64,000 nt of DNA from Oscillospiraceae bacterium (lineage in GTDB: Bacteria > Bacillota > Clostridia > Oscillospirales > Ruminococcaceae), in assembly GCA_025758045.1 (NCBI GenBank), contig CP107208.1, positions 2,108,001-2,172,000 on the forward strand, in the 5' to 3' direction. The notes beneath the pieces were generated by a model that was not told the origin of the DNA, ran no database searches, and saw only the letters and a program-made list of their open reading frames with translations. Below, one piece after another: positions 7,357 through 15,579 of this stretch. A program made the position numbers and the translations under genes. Every line of letters starts with the position of its first letter. Position 1 is the stretch's first letter.

Positions 7357-8994
7357 ATGGAACGCTTATACAACAACATTCAGCTGCCGGATGTCTGGCC
7401 ACCGAAAAATAAGGAGACGACACTGGACCAACCGCTGGAAGTGCCCTATCTCTCCCAGAAGCCGGATACCATTGATATTCGGGTGGGCCGTCAGCTCTTT
7501 GTAGATGACTTTCTGATTGCGGAAACCGACCTTGTCCGGGTAGAAGGCAAGCCGGAGACCCAGCCCCAGCCGCTTTTGCAGCCGGAGAGCGAGATGGAAC
7601 TGAACAGCGGGTACTGCACCTGCGCCTGTCCCTTCAACGGCGGTGTCTTTTATGATCCCCAAAGTGCAGCCTACAAAATGTGGTATCAGGCAGGCTGGTT
7701 CGATGGCAGCGCCTATGCGGAAAGCAAGGATGGCCTGCACTGGAAACGTTTGCATGAGTTGGATCCCAGCTGCAGCAGTGACCGTGTTCTGCCCCGCGTA
7801 CCGGGCCAGATGCGCGATGGTGATGCTGTGTGGCTGGATCTGCAAACTGCCAACGAAGCAGAGCGCTATAAGATGCTGGCGTTTTACCGTTGCTTTGATA
7901 AGGACTATCGGTATTATCCGTTTAAACCTAAGCATGCCCACGATGACCCGACCTCGGTCCCGCCGAAAGAGATCACGATGCTCTATGCCTCGCCCGACGG
8001 CCTGCATTGGACCCCGAAAGGGGAGACCGGCCCCAGCGGCGATAACACGACCTTCTTTTACAATCCGTTCCGCAAAAAGTGGATCTACAGTATGCGCACC
8101 TTCTCCACACTGGACAGCCGTGTGCGTGTGCGTGGTTACTATGAGACCGATGACCTCTTTGCGGGAAAGGATTGGAAAGCGGAGGATGTAAGCTTCTGGT
8201 CCCGCACAGACATCTATGACCGCCCGGACCCGGACCTGGGTTACTACACACAATTGTATAACCTGGATGCGGTAGGGTACGAAAGTGTCATGCTTGGCAT
8301 GTACTCGGTCTTTATGGGGCCGCCTAACTTCGTAGCGGAAAAGACCGGCCTGCCCAAGATCAATGACTTGAAACTGGGATTCAGCCGGGATGGCTTCCAT
8401 TTTTCTCGTGGCTCCTACAGCAATTTCCTGTCATCCTCCCGCCAGAAAGGCAGCTGGGACTACGGCTACCTGCACCCGGCCAATGGCATCTGCACGGTAG
8501 CAGGGGATAAGCTGCATTTCTACTACTCTGCTTTTTCGGGTGCATCACCGCATTTTGGCAGCCACAAATATTCCGGCGGTGCGGTGGGCGTTGCCACTTT
8601 GCGCCGGGACGGTTTTGCCGCGATGGTGACAGAAAACGGCAACGGTACATTGCTGACGGAAAAACTGACCTATGCAGGCAATCATTTCTTTGTTAACGCG
8701 GATTGCAGCCAGGGTGAGCTGTGGGCGGAACTGCTGGATGCGGAAGGACATCCGCTGCCGGGCTATACCCGTGCGGAATGCTGCACCCTGCGCGGCAAGG
8801 ACAGCACCCGCTGGGAACTGCACTGGAATGCTAAGGGCGAGCAGACTCCCTGGCCGCAGGTGATGAGAGTCCGGTTTGGCTTGCAAAATGCCAAGCTGTA
8901 CGCCTTCTGGATCACCGACAGCGCCGAGGGCAAGAGCCATGGTTACCTTGCGGCAGGTTCCCCCGAAGCCAATGCCCGGGGCAAAGACGAATAA
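7357..8994 (+). CDS. Five-bladed beta-propeller glycosidase-like protein (GH32/GH43-like fold)
   Basis: Cytoplasmic protein of about 545 residues with no signal peptide. Short motifs repeat in the manner of five-bladed propeller glycosidases: QLFVDDFLI near residue 48, YKMWYQAGWFDG near 106, RDGDAVWLDL near 152, SPDGLHWTPKGETGP near 212, SRDGFHFSRGS near 346. The C-terminal 120 residues look like a beta-sandwich. It is co-transcribed with EIIBC, so it probably cleaves the imported glycoside. The ATG start has only AAGG directly next to it; a strong AAGGAG (7411) precedes an in-frame CTG at 7423. I keep the ATG because IQLPDVWPP in the N-terminal segment reads like conserved family sequence. 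The exact GH family is not certain. Confidence 0.65.
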   Translation: MERLYNNIQLPDVWPPKNKETTLDQPLEVPYLSQKPDTIDIRVGRQLFVDDFLIAETDLVRVEGKPETQPQPLLQPESEMELNSGYCTCACPFNGGVFYDPQSAAYKMWYQAGWFDGSAYAESKDGLHWKRLHELDPSCSSDRVLPRVPGQMRDGDAVWLDLQTANEAERYKMLAFYRCFDKDYRYYPFKPKHAHDDPTSVPPKEITMLYASPDGLHWTPKGETGPSGDNTTFFYNPFRKKWIYSMRTFSTLDSRVRVRGYYETDDLFAGKDWKAEDVSFWSRTDIYDRPDPDLGYYTQLYNLDAVGYESVMLGMYSVFMGPPNFVAEKTGLPKINDLKLGFSRDGFHFSRGSYSNFLSSSRQKGSWDYGYLHPANGICTVAGDKLHFYYSAFSGASPHFGSHKYSGGAVGVATLRRDGFAAMVTENGNGTLLTEKLTYAGNHFFVNADCSQGELWAELLDAEGHPLPGYTRAECCTLRGKDSTRWELHWNAKGEQTPWPQVMRVRFGLQNAKLYAFWITDSAEGKSHGYLAAGSPEANARGKDE

Positions 8995-9004
8995 CCCTAA
9001 ATAC

Positions 9005-9034
9005 AAAGCGGTATGCGGATACGCATACCGCTTT
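9005..9034 (+). terminator. Terminator of the PTS-glycosidase operon
   Basis: Perfect 13-bp stem (AAAGCGGTATGCG with its complement) around GATA, ending in TTT, 11 bases after the glycosidase stop. Confidence 0.8.
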
Positions 9035-9058
9035 TGCTGTAGCAGGCAAAATTGAAGA

Positions 9059-9087
9059 TTGAATCCATCCACCCAATATGCTATACT
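9059..9087 (+). promoter_or_regulatory. Promoter of the DUF1846 gene
   Basis: TTGAAT at 9059-9064 and TATACT at 9082-9087 with a 17-base spacer, about 60 bases before the start codon at 9150. Confidence 0.65.
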
Positions 9088-9149
9088 ACTAACATAGTGT
9101 GCCCTGGTTTAGGGGCGTTTTGGGTTGTAGATAGGGAAAGGAATCATCG

Positions 9150-10640
9150 ATGAAAATAGGATTTGACAACAACAAATACCTTACCATGCAGTCGGCGCAT
9201 ATCCGGGAGCGGATCGCCCAGTTTGACAACAAGCTCTACCTGGAGTTTGGCGGCAAGCTGTTTGACGACTACCACGCTTCCCGCGTGCTGCCGGGCTTTC
9301 AGCCGGACTCCAAGCTGCAGATGCTGCTGCAATTGAAAGACCAGGCCGAGATCGTCGTCGTCATCAGCGCCGAGGACATCGTGAACAACAAAGTCCGCGG
9401 TGACTACGGCATCACCTACGATATGGATGTGCTGCGCCTGATTGATGCCTTCCAGGGTGTGGGACTGTTTGTGGGCAGCGTTTGCGTGACGATGTACACC
9501 GCCCACCCCGATGTGGAAAACTTCGAGGCCAAGCTCAACAGCCTGGGCATCCGCACCTTCCGCCACTACAAAATCGCCGGTTATCCCAACGATGTAGCCC
9601 ATATCGTCAGTGATGACGGCTACGGCAAAAACGATTACATCGAGACCCAGCGCCCGCTGGTGGTCATCACCGCGCCCGGCCCCGGCTCCGGCAAGATGGC
9701 GGTCTGCCTGTCCCAGTTGTACCACGAGTACAAGCGCGGCGTGCGGGCCGGTTACGCCAAGTTCGAGACCTTCCCCATCTGGAACCTGCCCCTCAAGCAC
9801 CCGGTCAACCTTGCGTATGAGGCCGCAACCGCCGACCTGAACGACGTGAACATGATCGACCCGTTCCATCTGGAAGCCTACGGCGAGACCACCGTCAACT
9901 ACAACCGCGATATTGAAATTTTCCCGGTGGTCAACGCCATGTTTGAGTTGATCGCCGGCAAAAGCCCCTACCGTTCGCCCACAGATATGGGCGTGAATAT
10001 GGCGGGCAACTGCATCATCGACGATGAAGTCTGCCGTGAAGCCTCGCTGAAAGAGATCGTCCGCCGCTACTACAAATGTATGTGCGACCAGAAAGTCAGC
10101 GGCGTGGTCAAGCAGGACCGCTTCAAGCTGGAACTGCTGATGAACCAGGCGGGCATCGCCCCCGGCGACCGCGAGGTGGAGAAAAAAGCCGCCGCCTGTT
10201 CCGAGGCCATCGACGGTGCCCCGGCGGCTGCCATTGAGCTGGCCGACGGCAGCATCGTCACCGGCAAAACCGGCCCGCTGTTGGGCGCGGCATCCTCGGC
10301 CCTGCTGAATGCACTGAAGCGGCTGGCAGGCATCGACCAGGAGATCGACCTGGTATCCTCCAAGGCTATCGAGCCCATCCAGCAGTTGAAGACCACTTAC
10401 CTGGGCAGCAAGAACCCCCGCCTGCACACGGACGAGATTTTGATCGCCCTGTCCAGCTCGGCCTACGAGAACCCCATCGCCGCCGCGGCTATGCGGGAAC
10501 TGCCCAAACTGCGCGGCTGTGACATCCACACCACGGTCATCCTGTCCGGCGTGGACATCGACACGCTGAAAAAGTTAGGGCTGAACCTGACCAGCGCCCC
10601 CCATTATGAGGAAGAGGACCGCATGTATCATAAGCGGTAA
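9150..10640 (+). CDS. DUF1846 (UPF0371) family protein
   Basis: Protein of 496 residues, the usual size for the DUF1846 family, starting MKIGFDNNKYLTMQSAHIRE. The family N-terminal block NKLYLEFGGKLFDDYHASRVLPGF is clear, as are the central VVITAPGPGSGKMAVCLSQ segment, which looks like a nucleotide-binding loop, and KYLGSK-like sequence near the C-terminus. It is soluble, with no signal peptide. Biochemical function of the family is not established to my knowledge. The gene is monocistronic: its own promoter lies upstream and a palindromic element downstream. The start follows GGGAAAGGAA. Confidence 0.85.
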   Translation: MKIGFDNNKYLTMQSAHIRERIAQFDNKLYLEFGGKLFDDYHASRVLPGFQPDSKLQMLLQLKDQAEIVVVISAEDIVNNKVRGDYGITYDMDVLRLIDAFQGVGLFVGSVCVTMYTAHPDVENFEAKLNSLGIRTFRHYKIAGYPNDVAHIVSDDGYGKNDYIETQRPLVVITAPGPGSGKMAVCLSQLYHEYKRGVRAGYAKFETFPIWNLPLKHPVNLAYEAATADLNDVNMIDPFHLEAYGETTVNYNRDIEIFPVVNAMFELIAGKSPYRSPTDMGVNMAGNCIIDDEVCREASLKEIVRRYYKCMCDQKVSGVVKQDRFKLELLMNQAGIAPGDREVEKKAAACSEAIDGAPAAAIELADGSIVTGKTGPLLGAASSALLNALKRLAGIDQEIDLVSSKAIEPIQQLKTTYLGSKNPRLHTDEILIALSSSAYENPIAAAAMRELPKLRGCDIHTTVILSGVDIDTLKKLGLNLTSAPHYEEEDRMYHKR

Positions 10641-10643
10641 GAT

Positions 10644-10767
10644 AAAAGGCTCCCTTTGAGGGGAGCTGTCACCGAAGGTGACTGAGGGGTGGCTCTCGTG
10701 CCGCTCGTGGCTAAAGTAACCACCCCTCACCCGCTGCGCGGGAGCTCCCCTCGAAGGGGAGCCTTTT
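10644..10767. repeat. Nested palindromic intergenic element (GGCTCCC type)
   Basis: Outer arms of 24-25 bases pair almost perfectly (AAAAGGCTCCCTTTGAGGGG at the left, its complement ending 10767). Inside are a GTCACC/GGTGAC hairpin and a GAGGGGTGG/CCACCCCTC stem, giving a branched fold. It begins three bases after the DUF1846 stop and ends in TTTT, so it probably also terminates that transcript. A degenerate copy is at 21497-21614 and a short core at 55526. Confidence 0.7.
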
Positions 10768-10793
10768 GTAGTTACTGTAATAGTTGTATATGT

Positions 10794-10927
10794 CGTACAC
10801 TTCGTAATTATCGTAATATTCGTTATTACCGTCATATTCGTTATATTCGTCATATTCGTTACGGTTATTGGGTGACGAATATGACGAAAAGAACGATTGT
10901 AACGAATATGACGAATATAACGGTAAT
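10794..10927. repeat. 9-nt-period inverted tandem repeat (CGTNATATT units)
   Basis: Eight consecutive 9-base units of the type CGTNATATT run from 10794 to 10865. After an 8-base spacer, six units of the inverse complement (RACGAATAT) run from 10874 to 10927. The segment 10839-10862 is exactly complementary to 10899-10922. Codon periodicity gives three-residue repeats in both directions, but no RBS or codon bias supports translation. With the element at 10644 and the hairpin at 10953 it fills the gap between the DUF1846 gene and the ABC operon promoter. Confidence 0.75.
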
Positions 10928-10952
10928 TTTACATTAGGATAATATCTACATT

Positions 10953-10982
10953 CAGCGCCCTCCCTGCGAGGGGGCTGTTTTT
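10953..10982 (+). terminator. Hairpin with T-run before the ABC operon promoter
   Basis: CAGCGCCCTC pairs with GAGGGGGCTG (one mismatch) around CCTGC and is followed by five T. It would block readthrough from the repeat region into the transporter operon. Confidence 0.65.
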
Positions 10983-11107
10983 ATCGTAACTTTATTTCAC
11001 TTAACTGTTTTGCGGCTGAAAATCCAAATGTTCTTTGTGCAAAAAAGCAAAAAAATATAAGTAAAACCGTCATTTTGCTGTTTTATCTAAAATTTTGTTT
11101 CAAACAC

Positions 11108-11136
11108 TTGACGTTTTCGTGAAAAAAGAGTACAAT
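11108..11136 (+). promoter_or_regulatory. Promoter of the sugar ABC transporter / salvage operon
   Basis: TTGACG at 11108-11113 and TACAAT at 11131-11136, 17-base spacer, 70 bases before the solute-binding protein start. This is the only strong promoter I see ahead of the genes running to 21.5 kb. Confidence 0.7.
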
Positions 11137-11206
11137 CCAAAGCATAAGATCACCGGCGAGGAAACGGTGACCACAAAACCACAAAATCGAAGGGAGAACA
11201 CAACAC

Positions 11207-12634
11207 ATGAAAAAGCTTGTTGCACTTACCATGGCTACGGCCATGACCCTCTCACTGGCAGCATGCGGCGGCGCATCCTCCAGCAGCGCAGCAGCATCCA
11301 CCGCCACGACGGACACGGCATCCTCTGCCGCCGAATCCACGGCCTCTGAAGCCGAGGACACCATCACCGTTATGGTGCCCCCCGTCACCGGCGACTATCT
11401 GGATAAGATGACCGAGTGGGCAGACGAGTTCCACGAGATGTATCCCAACCTGACCATGGAAGTCATCGGCACCTCCTGGGACGACCACACCACCAAGCTG
11501 TCCACCATGGCCCAGGCCGGCGAAGCCCCGGACATCTCCGAGATCTCCTACGCAGGCCTGGCAACCTACGTCGAAAACGGCACCGCCCTGAACCTGAGCG
11601 AGTACATGGACAAAGATCAGCTGGCTGACTTTGACCAGAACGCCCTTGACTACATGACCGTCGAGAACAACGTCTACGGCCTGCCCCTCTACATCACCAT
11701 CCAGGCACTGGGCTCCAACAAGGATATGCTGGAAGCCGCCGGTGTGGATGTTGCCAAGGTGCAGGAGAGCGGCTGGACTTACGATGAGTTCATGGAAGCC
11801 ATCAAGAACGGCACCAAGGACGACACCTTCGGCTTCGTCTTCGCCAACTCCGGCGCAACCGCTTCTGACTTCCTGAACATCTTCGGTGTCAGCGCCGGCC
11901 TGAACAACGCTTTCAACTCCGACCTGAAGTATGAGTACACCAGCACCAAGATGCTGAACCTGCTGACCGCTGTTGAGGAAATGACCAAGTCCAGCTACAT
12001 GCCCAACTACGGCGTCGAGGCTTCCCAGCGTATGGTCATGTGCGAGACCGGCAATGCCATGATCTTCGGCAAGGCCATGCCTCTGTTCGAGAACAACATC
12101 AACAAGAACAACGCCGCGATCGAGGCGAACGACGGCACCGCTGTTGAGAACTCTATCCCCGTTACCTACGCGTTCCTGCCGGTTCCCACCATGGACGGCG
12201 TGGAGGAGAGCTGCTACGGCACCGTCGACGGTCTGGTCGCTTTCCGCAACAGCAACTCCACCGATGAGCACATCCAGAACGTTATGAAGGCCCTGTACTT
12301 CCTGTCCTCCGGCGAACGTGCCGCTTACGTTGATGCTACCACCTGCCTGGACGGCGTCTGCGCTTCCGCCCGTGAGGCTCTCGCTTCCATGGATACCGGC
12401 GACCGTGACCAGGGCAACATCGACTGCGCTGCCCGCCTGATCAAGACCGTTGTCGCTCCTCCGGTCGGCATCACCGCTGAGCAGACCGCAAGCGCCAAGC
12501 AGCTGATGGACGAGGTCATCGTGCCCAAGTTCCAGGCTCTGATCGCTGGCGAGACCACCGCACAGGCCATGTACGACGAGATCGTCAAGCAGGCTACCGC
12601 CGTCTTTGGCGAGGATGGCTGCGACCTGACCTGA
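11207..12634 (+). CDS. ABC transporter solute-binding lipoprotein (carbohydrate, family 1 type)
   Basis: Extracellular lipoprotein of 475 residues that captures a sugar for the two permeases downstream. The lipobox LAAC (Cys20) follows a short hydrophobic signal; a Ser/Ala/Thr-rich linker of about 30 residues comes next, then the binding domain starting DTITVMVPPVTGDYLDKM. Aromatic residues typical of sugar-binding clefts are spread through the domain. RBS AGGGAG precedes the ATG. No ATPase gene is in the cluster, so a shared MsmX-type ATPase is expected. Its position at the head of a MurQ/NagZ/NamZ cluster suggests cell-wall amino sugars as ligand; that is inference, as family 1 binding proteins cannot be assigned by eye. 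Confidence 0.9.
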   Translation: MKKLVALTMATAMTLSLAACGGASSSSAAASTATTDTASSAAESTASEAEDTITVMVPPVTGDYLDKMTEWADEFHEMYPNLTMEVIGTSWDDHTTKLSTMAQAGEAPDISEISYAGLATYVENGTALNLSEYMDKDQLADFDQNALDYMTVENNVYGLPLYITIQALGSNKDMLEAAGVDVAKVQESGWTYDEFMEAIKNGTKDDTFGFVFANSGATASDFLNIFGVSAGLNNAFNSDLKYEYTSTKMLNLLTAVEEMTKSSYMPNYGVEASQRMVMCETGNAMIFGKAMPLFENNINKNNAAIEANDGTAVENSIPVTYAFLPVPTMDGVEESCYGTVDGLVAFRNSNSTDEHIQNVMKALYFLSSGERAAYVDATTCLDGVCASAREALASMDTGDRDQGNIDCAARLIKTVVAPPVGITAEQTASAKQLMDEVIVPKFQALIAGETTAQAMYDEIVKQATAVFGEDGCDLT

Positions 12635-12696
12635 TTTTGCCGCTGCCCCAACTGAATCCGCACTGAATGGGAGTTGCGCATACCCCCCGTTCAGCT

Positions 12697-12735
12697 ATGG
12701 CGGCTCACCCCGGCTTACTGGTGGCGAGCCGCCAT
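12697..12735 (+). terminator. Intercistronic hairpin after the solute-binding gene
   Basis: ATGGCGGCTC pairs with GAGCCGCCAT around a GC-rich loop, with only a short T-stretch after it. Such a site between the binding protein and permeases commonly gives partial termination or mRNA protection, raising binding-protein yield. Confidence 0.5.
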
Positions 12736-12807
12736 TTCTATAGGATATTATAGCGCAAAAACAACGTTGGAACGCTGTGTATCCAGAACACCGCAGGAGG
12801 TTCCCGA

Positions 12808-13725
12808 ATGTCGAAATCCACCCAACCGGCGGCCGCAAAGCCGCGCAAAAAGCCCTTTTTCACCAACGATGATCTGTGGGGCTATGCGTTCATCGGCGTT
12901 GCCGTCATCTTCTTTTTGATGTTTACCATCTACCCGCTGATCTCGGCTGTCATCACCAGCTTGGAGGATTACAAACCCTTCGGCTCTGACTTTGTCGGCC
13001 TGAAGAACTACCAGACCACCTTCACCAACGCTCTGTTCTGGAAGTCCCTCAAAAATACGCTGGTCTACACCGCCGTGGTCGTGCCGCTTTCGCTGCTGAT
13101 CTCCTTCGCGGTGGCCATCCTTATCATGCCCTTTAAAAAGAAGCTGCAGTCTGTCTTTAAGGCCATGTACTACCTGCCCGCCGTTGCCTCCGGCATCGCG
13201 CTTTCGGTGGTGTGGCTGTGGATCTACGATTCCTCGCCCTCCGGCCTTTTCAACCAGCTGCTCACCTTCTTCCACCTGCCCACCCAGAACTGGCTGGGTT
13301 CCAGCAAGACCTCGATGCTGTCCCTGATGATCATGGCGCTGCTTTCCGGCCAGGGCCAGAACATCATCATCTACACCGCCGCCCTGCTGGGTATCGATAA
13401 CACCTACTTCGAGGCGGCCGAGCTGGACGGCGCGACCTTCATGCAGAAGGTCACCCGCATCGTATTCCCGCTGGTCAAGCCCACCACCCTGTTCCTGCTG
13501 GTCACCGGCGTCATCGGCTCCTTCCAGGTGTTCATGAACGCTTACATGATGACCGGCGGCGGCCCGGACAATGCCACCACGATGATCGGCCTGCTGATCT
13601 ACAACAACGCCTTTACCTATAATAAGTACGGTCTGGCGTGCGCACAGGCGGTCATCCTTACCATCATCATTGCGGCTATCTCGTTCCTGCAGTTCAAGAT
13701 GGCCGGCAGCGATGTCGAATACTGA
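12808..13725 (+). CDS. Carbohydrate ABC permease (MalF/UgpA type)
   Basis: Inner-membrane permease of 305 residues. After a charged N-terminus (PRKKPFFTNDDLWGY) six hydrophobic segments follow; the cytoplasmic EAA loop that docks the ATPase reads EAAELDGATFMQKVTRIVFPL near residues 208-228. RBS CAGGAGG lies nine bases before the ATG. The next permease starts 17 bases after its stop, so the two are co-translated as a heterodimer. Confidence 0.92.
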   Translation: MSKSTQPAAAKPRKKPFFTNDDLWGYAFIGVAVIFFLMFTIYPLISAVITSLEDYKPFGSDFVGLKNYQTTFTNALFWKSLKNTLVYTAVVVPLSLLISFAVAILIMPFKKKLQSVFKAMYYLPAVASGIALSVVWLWIYDSSPSGLFNQLLTFFHLPTQNWLGSSKTSMLSLMIMALLSGQGQNIIIYTAALLGIDNTYFEAAELDGATFMQKVTRIVFPLVKPTTLFLLVTGVIGSFQVFMNAYMMTGGGPDNATTMIGLLIYNNAFTYNKYGLACAQAVILTIIIAAISFLQFKMAGSDVEY

Positions 13726-13742
13726 GAAAGGGGGAGAGATAA

Positions 13743-14609
13743 ATGGCAAGTGGTCTGTATTCCCAGCATGTCAACAACAAAAAGATGCTGTATCTGCGCA
13801 ACACCATCATCATTCTGGTGCTGGTCACCCTGGCAGTGTGCTGCCTGTTCCCGCTGTTTTACATGATCGTCAACTCCTTCGGCCCTGCGGTCGAGGCTGC
13901 CTCCTCCAACCGCTCGGTGTTCCCGACGTCCTGGAGTCTGGATTCCTACAAGGCATTCTTCTCTTTCAGTGAGTACAGCGTCAAATGGCTGGCCAACACC
14001 TTTGTGGTGTCCGCCTGCCAGGTGCTGGGCAACGTCGTATTCGCCAGTCTGGCCGGTTATGCCTTTGCCAAGCTGAAGTTCAAGGGCAAGAACTTCCTGT
14101 TCAACCTGATTCTGATCGGCATGATGATCCCGTACCAGGTCACCCAGGTGCCCCTGTACATCCTGATCGTCAACAAGTTCCATCTGTCCAACTCCTACGC
14201 GGCGCTGGTGCTGCCGGGCCTGGTCACGTCGTATAACATCTTCCTGACCAAGCAGTTCTTCTCCAGCATCCCGACCTCGCTGCTGGAGAGTGCCAAGCTG
14301 GACGGCTGTAGCCAGCCCAAGATCTTTACCCATATCGTGCTGCCCCTGTCCAAGACCATTCTGGCGGTGCTGTCCATCAACACCTTCCTTTCCAGCTGGA
14401 ACAACTTCTTCTGGCCCTTCCTGGTTACCTCCAAAGAGGCAATGTATACCATTCAGGTCGGCCTGAAGCAGTTCAAGTTTGCCAACACCACCCTGTTTGG
14501 CCCCATGATGGCCGGTGCCACCATCTCCGCTCTGCCCATGTTCATCCTGTTCTTCTGCCTGCAGAAGTACTTCCTCGAGGGCGTTACGGTCGGTGCTGTC
14601 AAGGGCTGA
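13743..14609 (+). CDS. Carbohydrate ABC permease (MalG/UgpE type)
   Basis: Second permease subunit, 288 residues, with six hydrophobic segments. The EAA-type loop reads LLESAKLDGCSQPKIFTHIV near residues 180-200, and the C-terminus ends with the family's FLEGVTVGAVKG. RBS GGGGGAGAG precedes the ATG. It ends four bases before the GNAT gene, so transporter and downstream enzymes are likely one transcript. Confidence 0.92.
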   Translation: MASGLYSQHVNNKKMLYLRNTIIILVLVTLAVCCLFPLFYMIVNSFGPAVEAASSNRSVFPTSWSLDSYKAFFSFSEYSVKWLANTFVVSACQVLGNVVFASLAGYAFAKLKFKGKNFLFNLILIGMMIPYQVTQVPLYILIVNKFHLSNSYAALVLPGLVTSYNIFLTKQFFSSIPTSLLESAKLDGCSQPKIFTHIVLPLSKTILAVLSINTFLSSWNNFFWPFLVTSKEAMYTIQVGLKQFKFANTTLFGPMMAGATISALPMFILFFCLQKYFLEGVTVGAVKG

Positions 14610-14613
14610 TACC

Positions 14614-15579
14614 ATGATACGTAATGCTGCCCCGGCGGACCACGCTGCCCTATTGGCCCTGTGGCAGGCAAACGCGCCCCGGCAGGGGTATGCGTCCCGC
14701 CCGGACGCTGAAGTGGACCGGCTGCTGTTCCGCCACCCGTATTTTTCCTATGAATATACCTTTGTAAGGGCAGAACAGGGGAGAGCGGTCGCCTTTATCT
14801 GCGGCTGTGTGGGAAACGACATCCCCCATGGGCGCGAGCGCGGCTGCTTCACCTGCCTTGCGGCAGACCCCGCCTGGGATACGCCCGAAACCACGGTGCA
14901 GTTGTTGGATGCGTTGGAAGAAGCTTTCCGTGTCGCGGGAAAAACCACCAGCGCCGTGACCTTCTTCAACCCCATGCACCTGCCCTGGGTCATTCCCGGC
15001 TCGCCGGGGCATGAACACAACAACATGCCCGGCATTGCCACCGACTTGCCCCTGCGTGAAAGAATGCTGGCCCACGGTTACACCGAAACCACCCAGGAAA
15101 CTGCGATGTACCGAACTTTGACGGACTATGCGATTCCGCCGGAGATCCGCGCACTGGAACACCGCACAGCCGCCGAAGGCTGCACCCTCGCCCTGTATGA
15201 CCCCAACCGCCACCACGGGCTGGACGCCATGCTGCAAGCGCTGGATAACCCGGACTGGACGGTCCGGGTCACAGCCGCCGCCCGCGACGGCCTCTGCCTG
15301 CCGGTGGCTTTGGCAGGGAACACGGTGGCCGGTTTCGCAGGCCCGGTTTACCCGGAGCCTACCGGCCGGGGCTTCTTTGCGGGCATCGGCATTGCGCCGC
15401 AGTACCAGCACCGCCACCTGGGCAAGCTGCTTTTCTTTCGCCTATGTGCGGAGGAAAAGCGCGCCGGGGCAGTCTATATGTCGCTGTTCACCGGCGTGGC
15501 CAACCCGGCACGCCGCATCTATGAAAGCGCTGGTTTCACCTCGGTGCGCACCTTTGGCGTACTGCTAAAAACGCTATGA
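14614..15579 (+). CDS. GNAT-family acetyltransferase, two GNAT halves
   Basis: Cytoplasmic N-acetyltransferase-like protein of 321 residues, about twice a single GNAT domain. The N-terminal half (MIRNAAPADHAALLALWQAN) and the C-terminal half (AGIGIAPQYQHRHLGKLLFF, then NPARRIYESAGFTSV) both show GNAT patterns; the second carries the Q/R-x-x-G/A-like acetyl-CoA loop (QHRHLG) and the usual end helix. The ATG at 14614 lies four bases after the permease stop; a longer in-frame start would lie inside the permease gene. It overlaps the MATE gene by four bases. A role in re-acetylating imported amino sugars is possible from context only. Confidence 0.8.
   Translation: MIRNAAPADHAALLALWQANAPRQGYASRPDAEVDRLLFRHPYFSYEYTFVRAEQGRAVAFICGCVGNDIPHGRERGCFTCLAADPAWDTPETTVQLLDALEEAFRVAGKTTSAVTFFNPMHLPWVIPGSPGHEHNNMPGIATDLPLRERMLAHGYTETTQETAMYRTLTDYAIPPEIRALEHRTAAEGCTLALYDPNRHHGLDAMLQALDNPDWTVRVTAAARDGLCLPVALAGNTVAGFAGPVYPEPTGRGFFAGIGIAPQYQHRHLGKLLFFRLCAEEKRAGAVYMSLFTGVANPARRIYESAGFTSVRTFGVLLKTL

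Noticed and set aside
9144..10529. Long reverse-strand open frame opposite the DUF1846 gene
   Set aside because: High GC gives long antisense frames. The product has no recognisable motif and the forward frame matches a known family.
10794..10927. CRISPR array
   Set aside because: Units are nine bases, directly adjacent and inverted in the second half; there are no spacers and no cas genes.
10575..10937. Two short overlapping open frames with three-residue repeats (TN-I/M and RHI-RY type)
   Set aside because: They arise from the 9-base DNA repeat, run in both directions, have no RBS and cross the palindrome at 10644. Listed as a DNA repeat.
11252..12271. Reverse-strand open frame opposite the solute-binding protein
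   Set aside because: Val/Gly/His-rich composition typical of antisense translation; the forward frame has an RBS, lipobox and family features.
14515..14613. Longer N-terminus for the GNAT protein
   Set aside because: The extra 33 residues overlap the permease gene, are Ser/Cys/Arg-rich antisense-like sequence and have no RBS; the ATG at 14614 starts a normal GNAT sequence.
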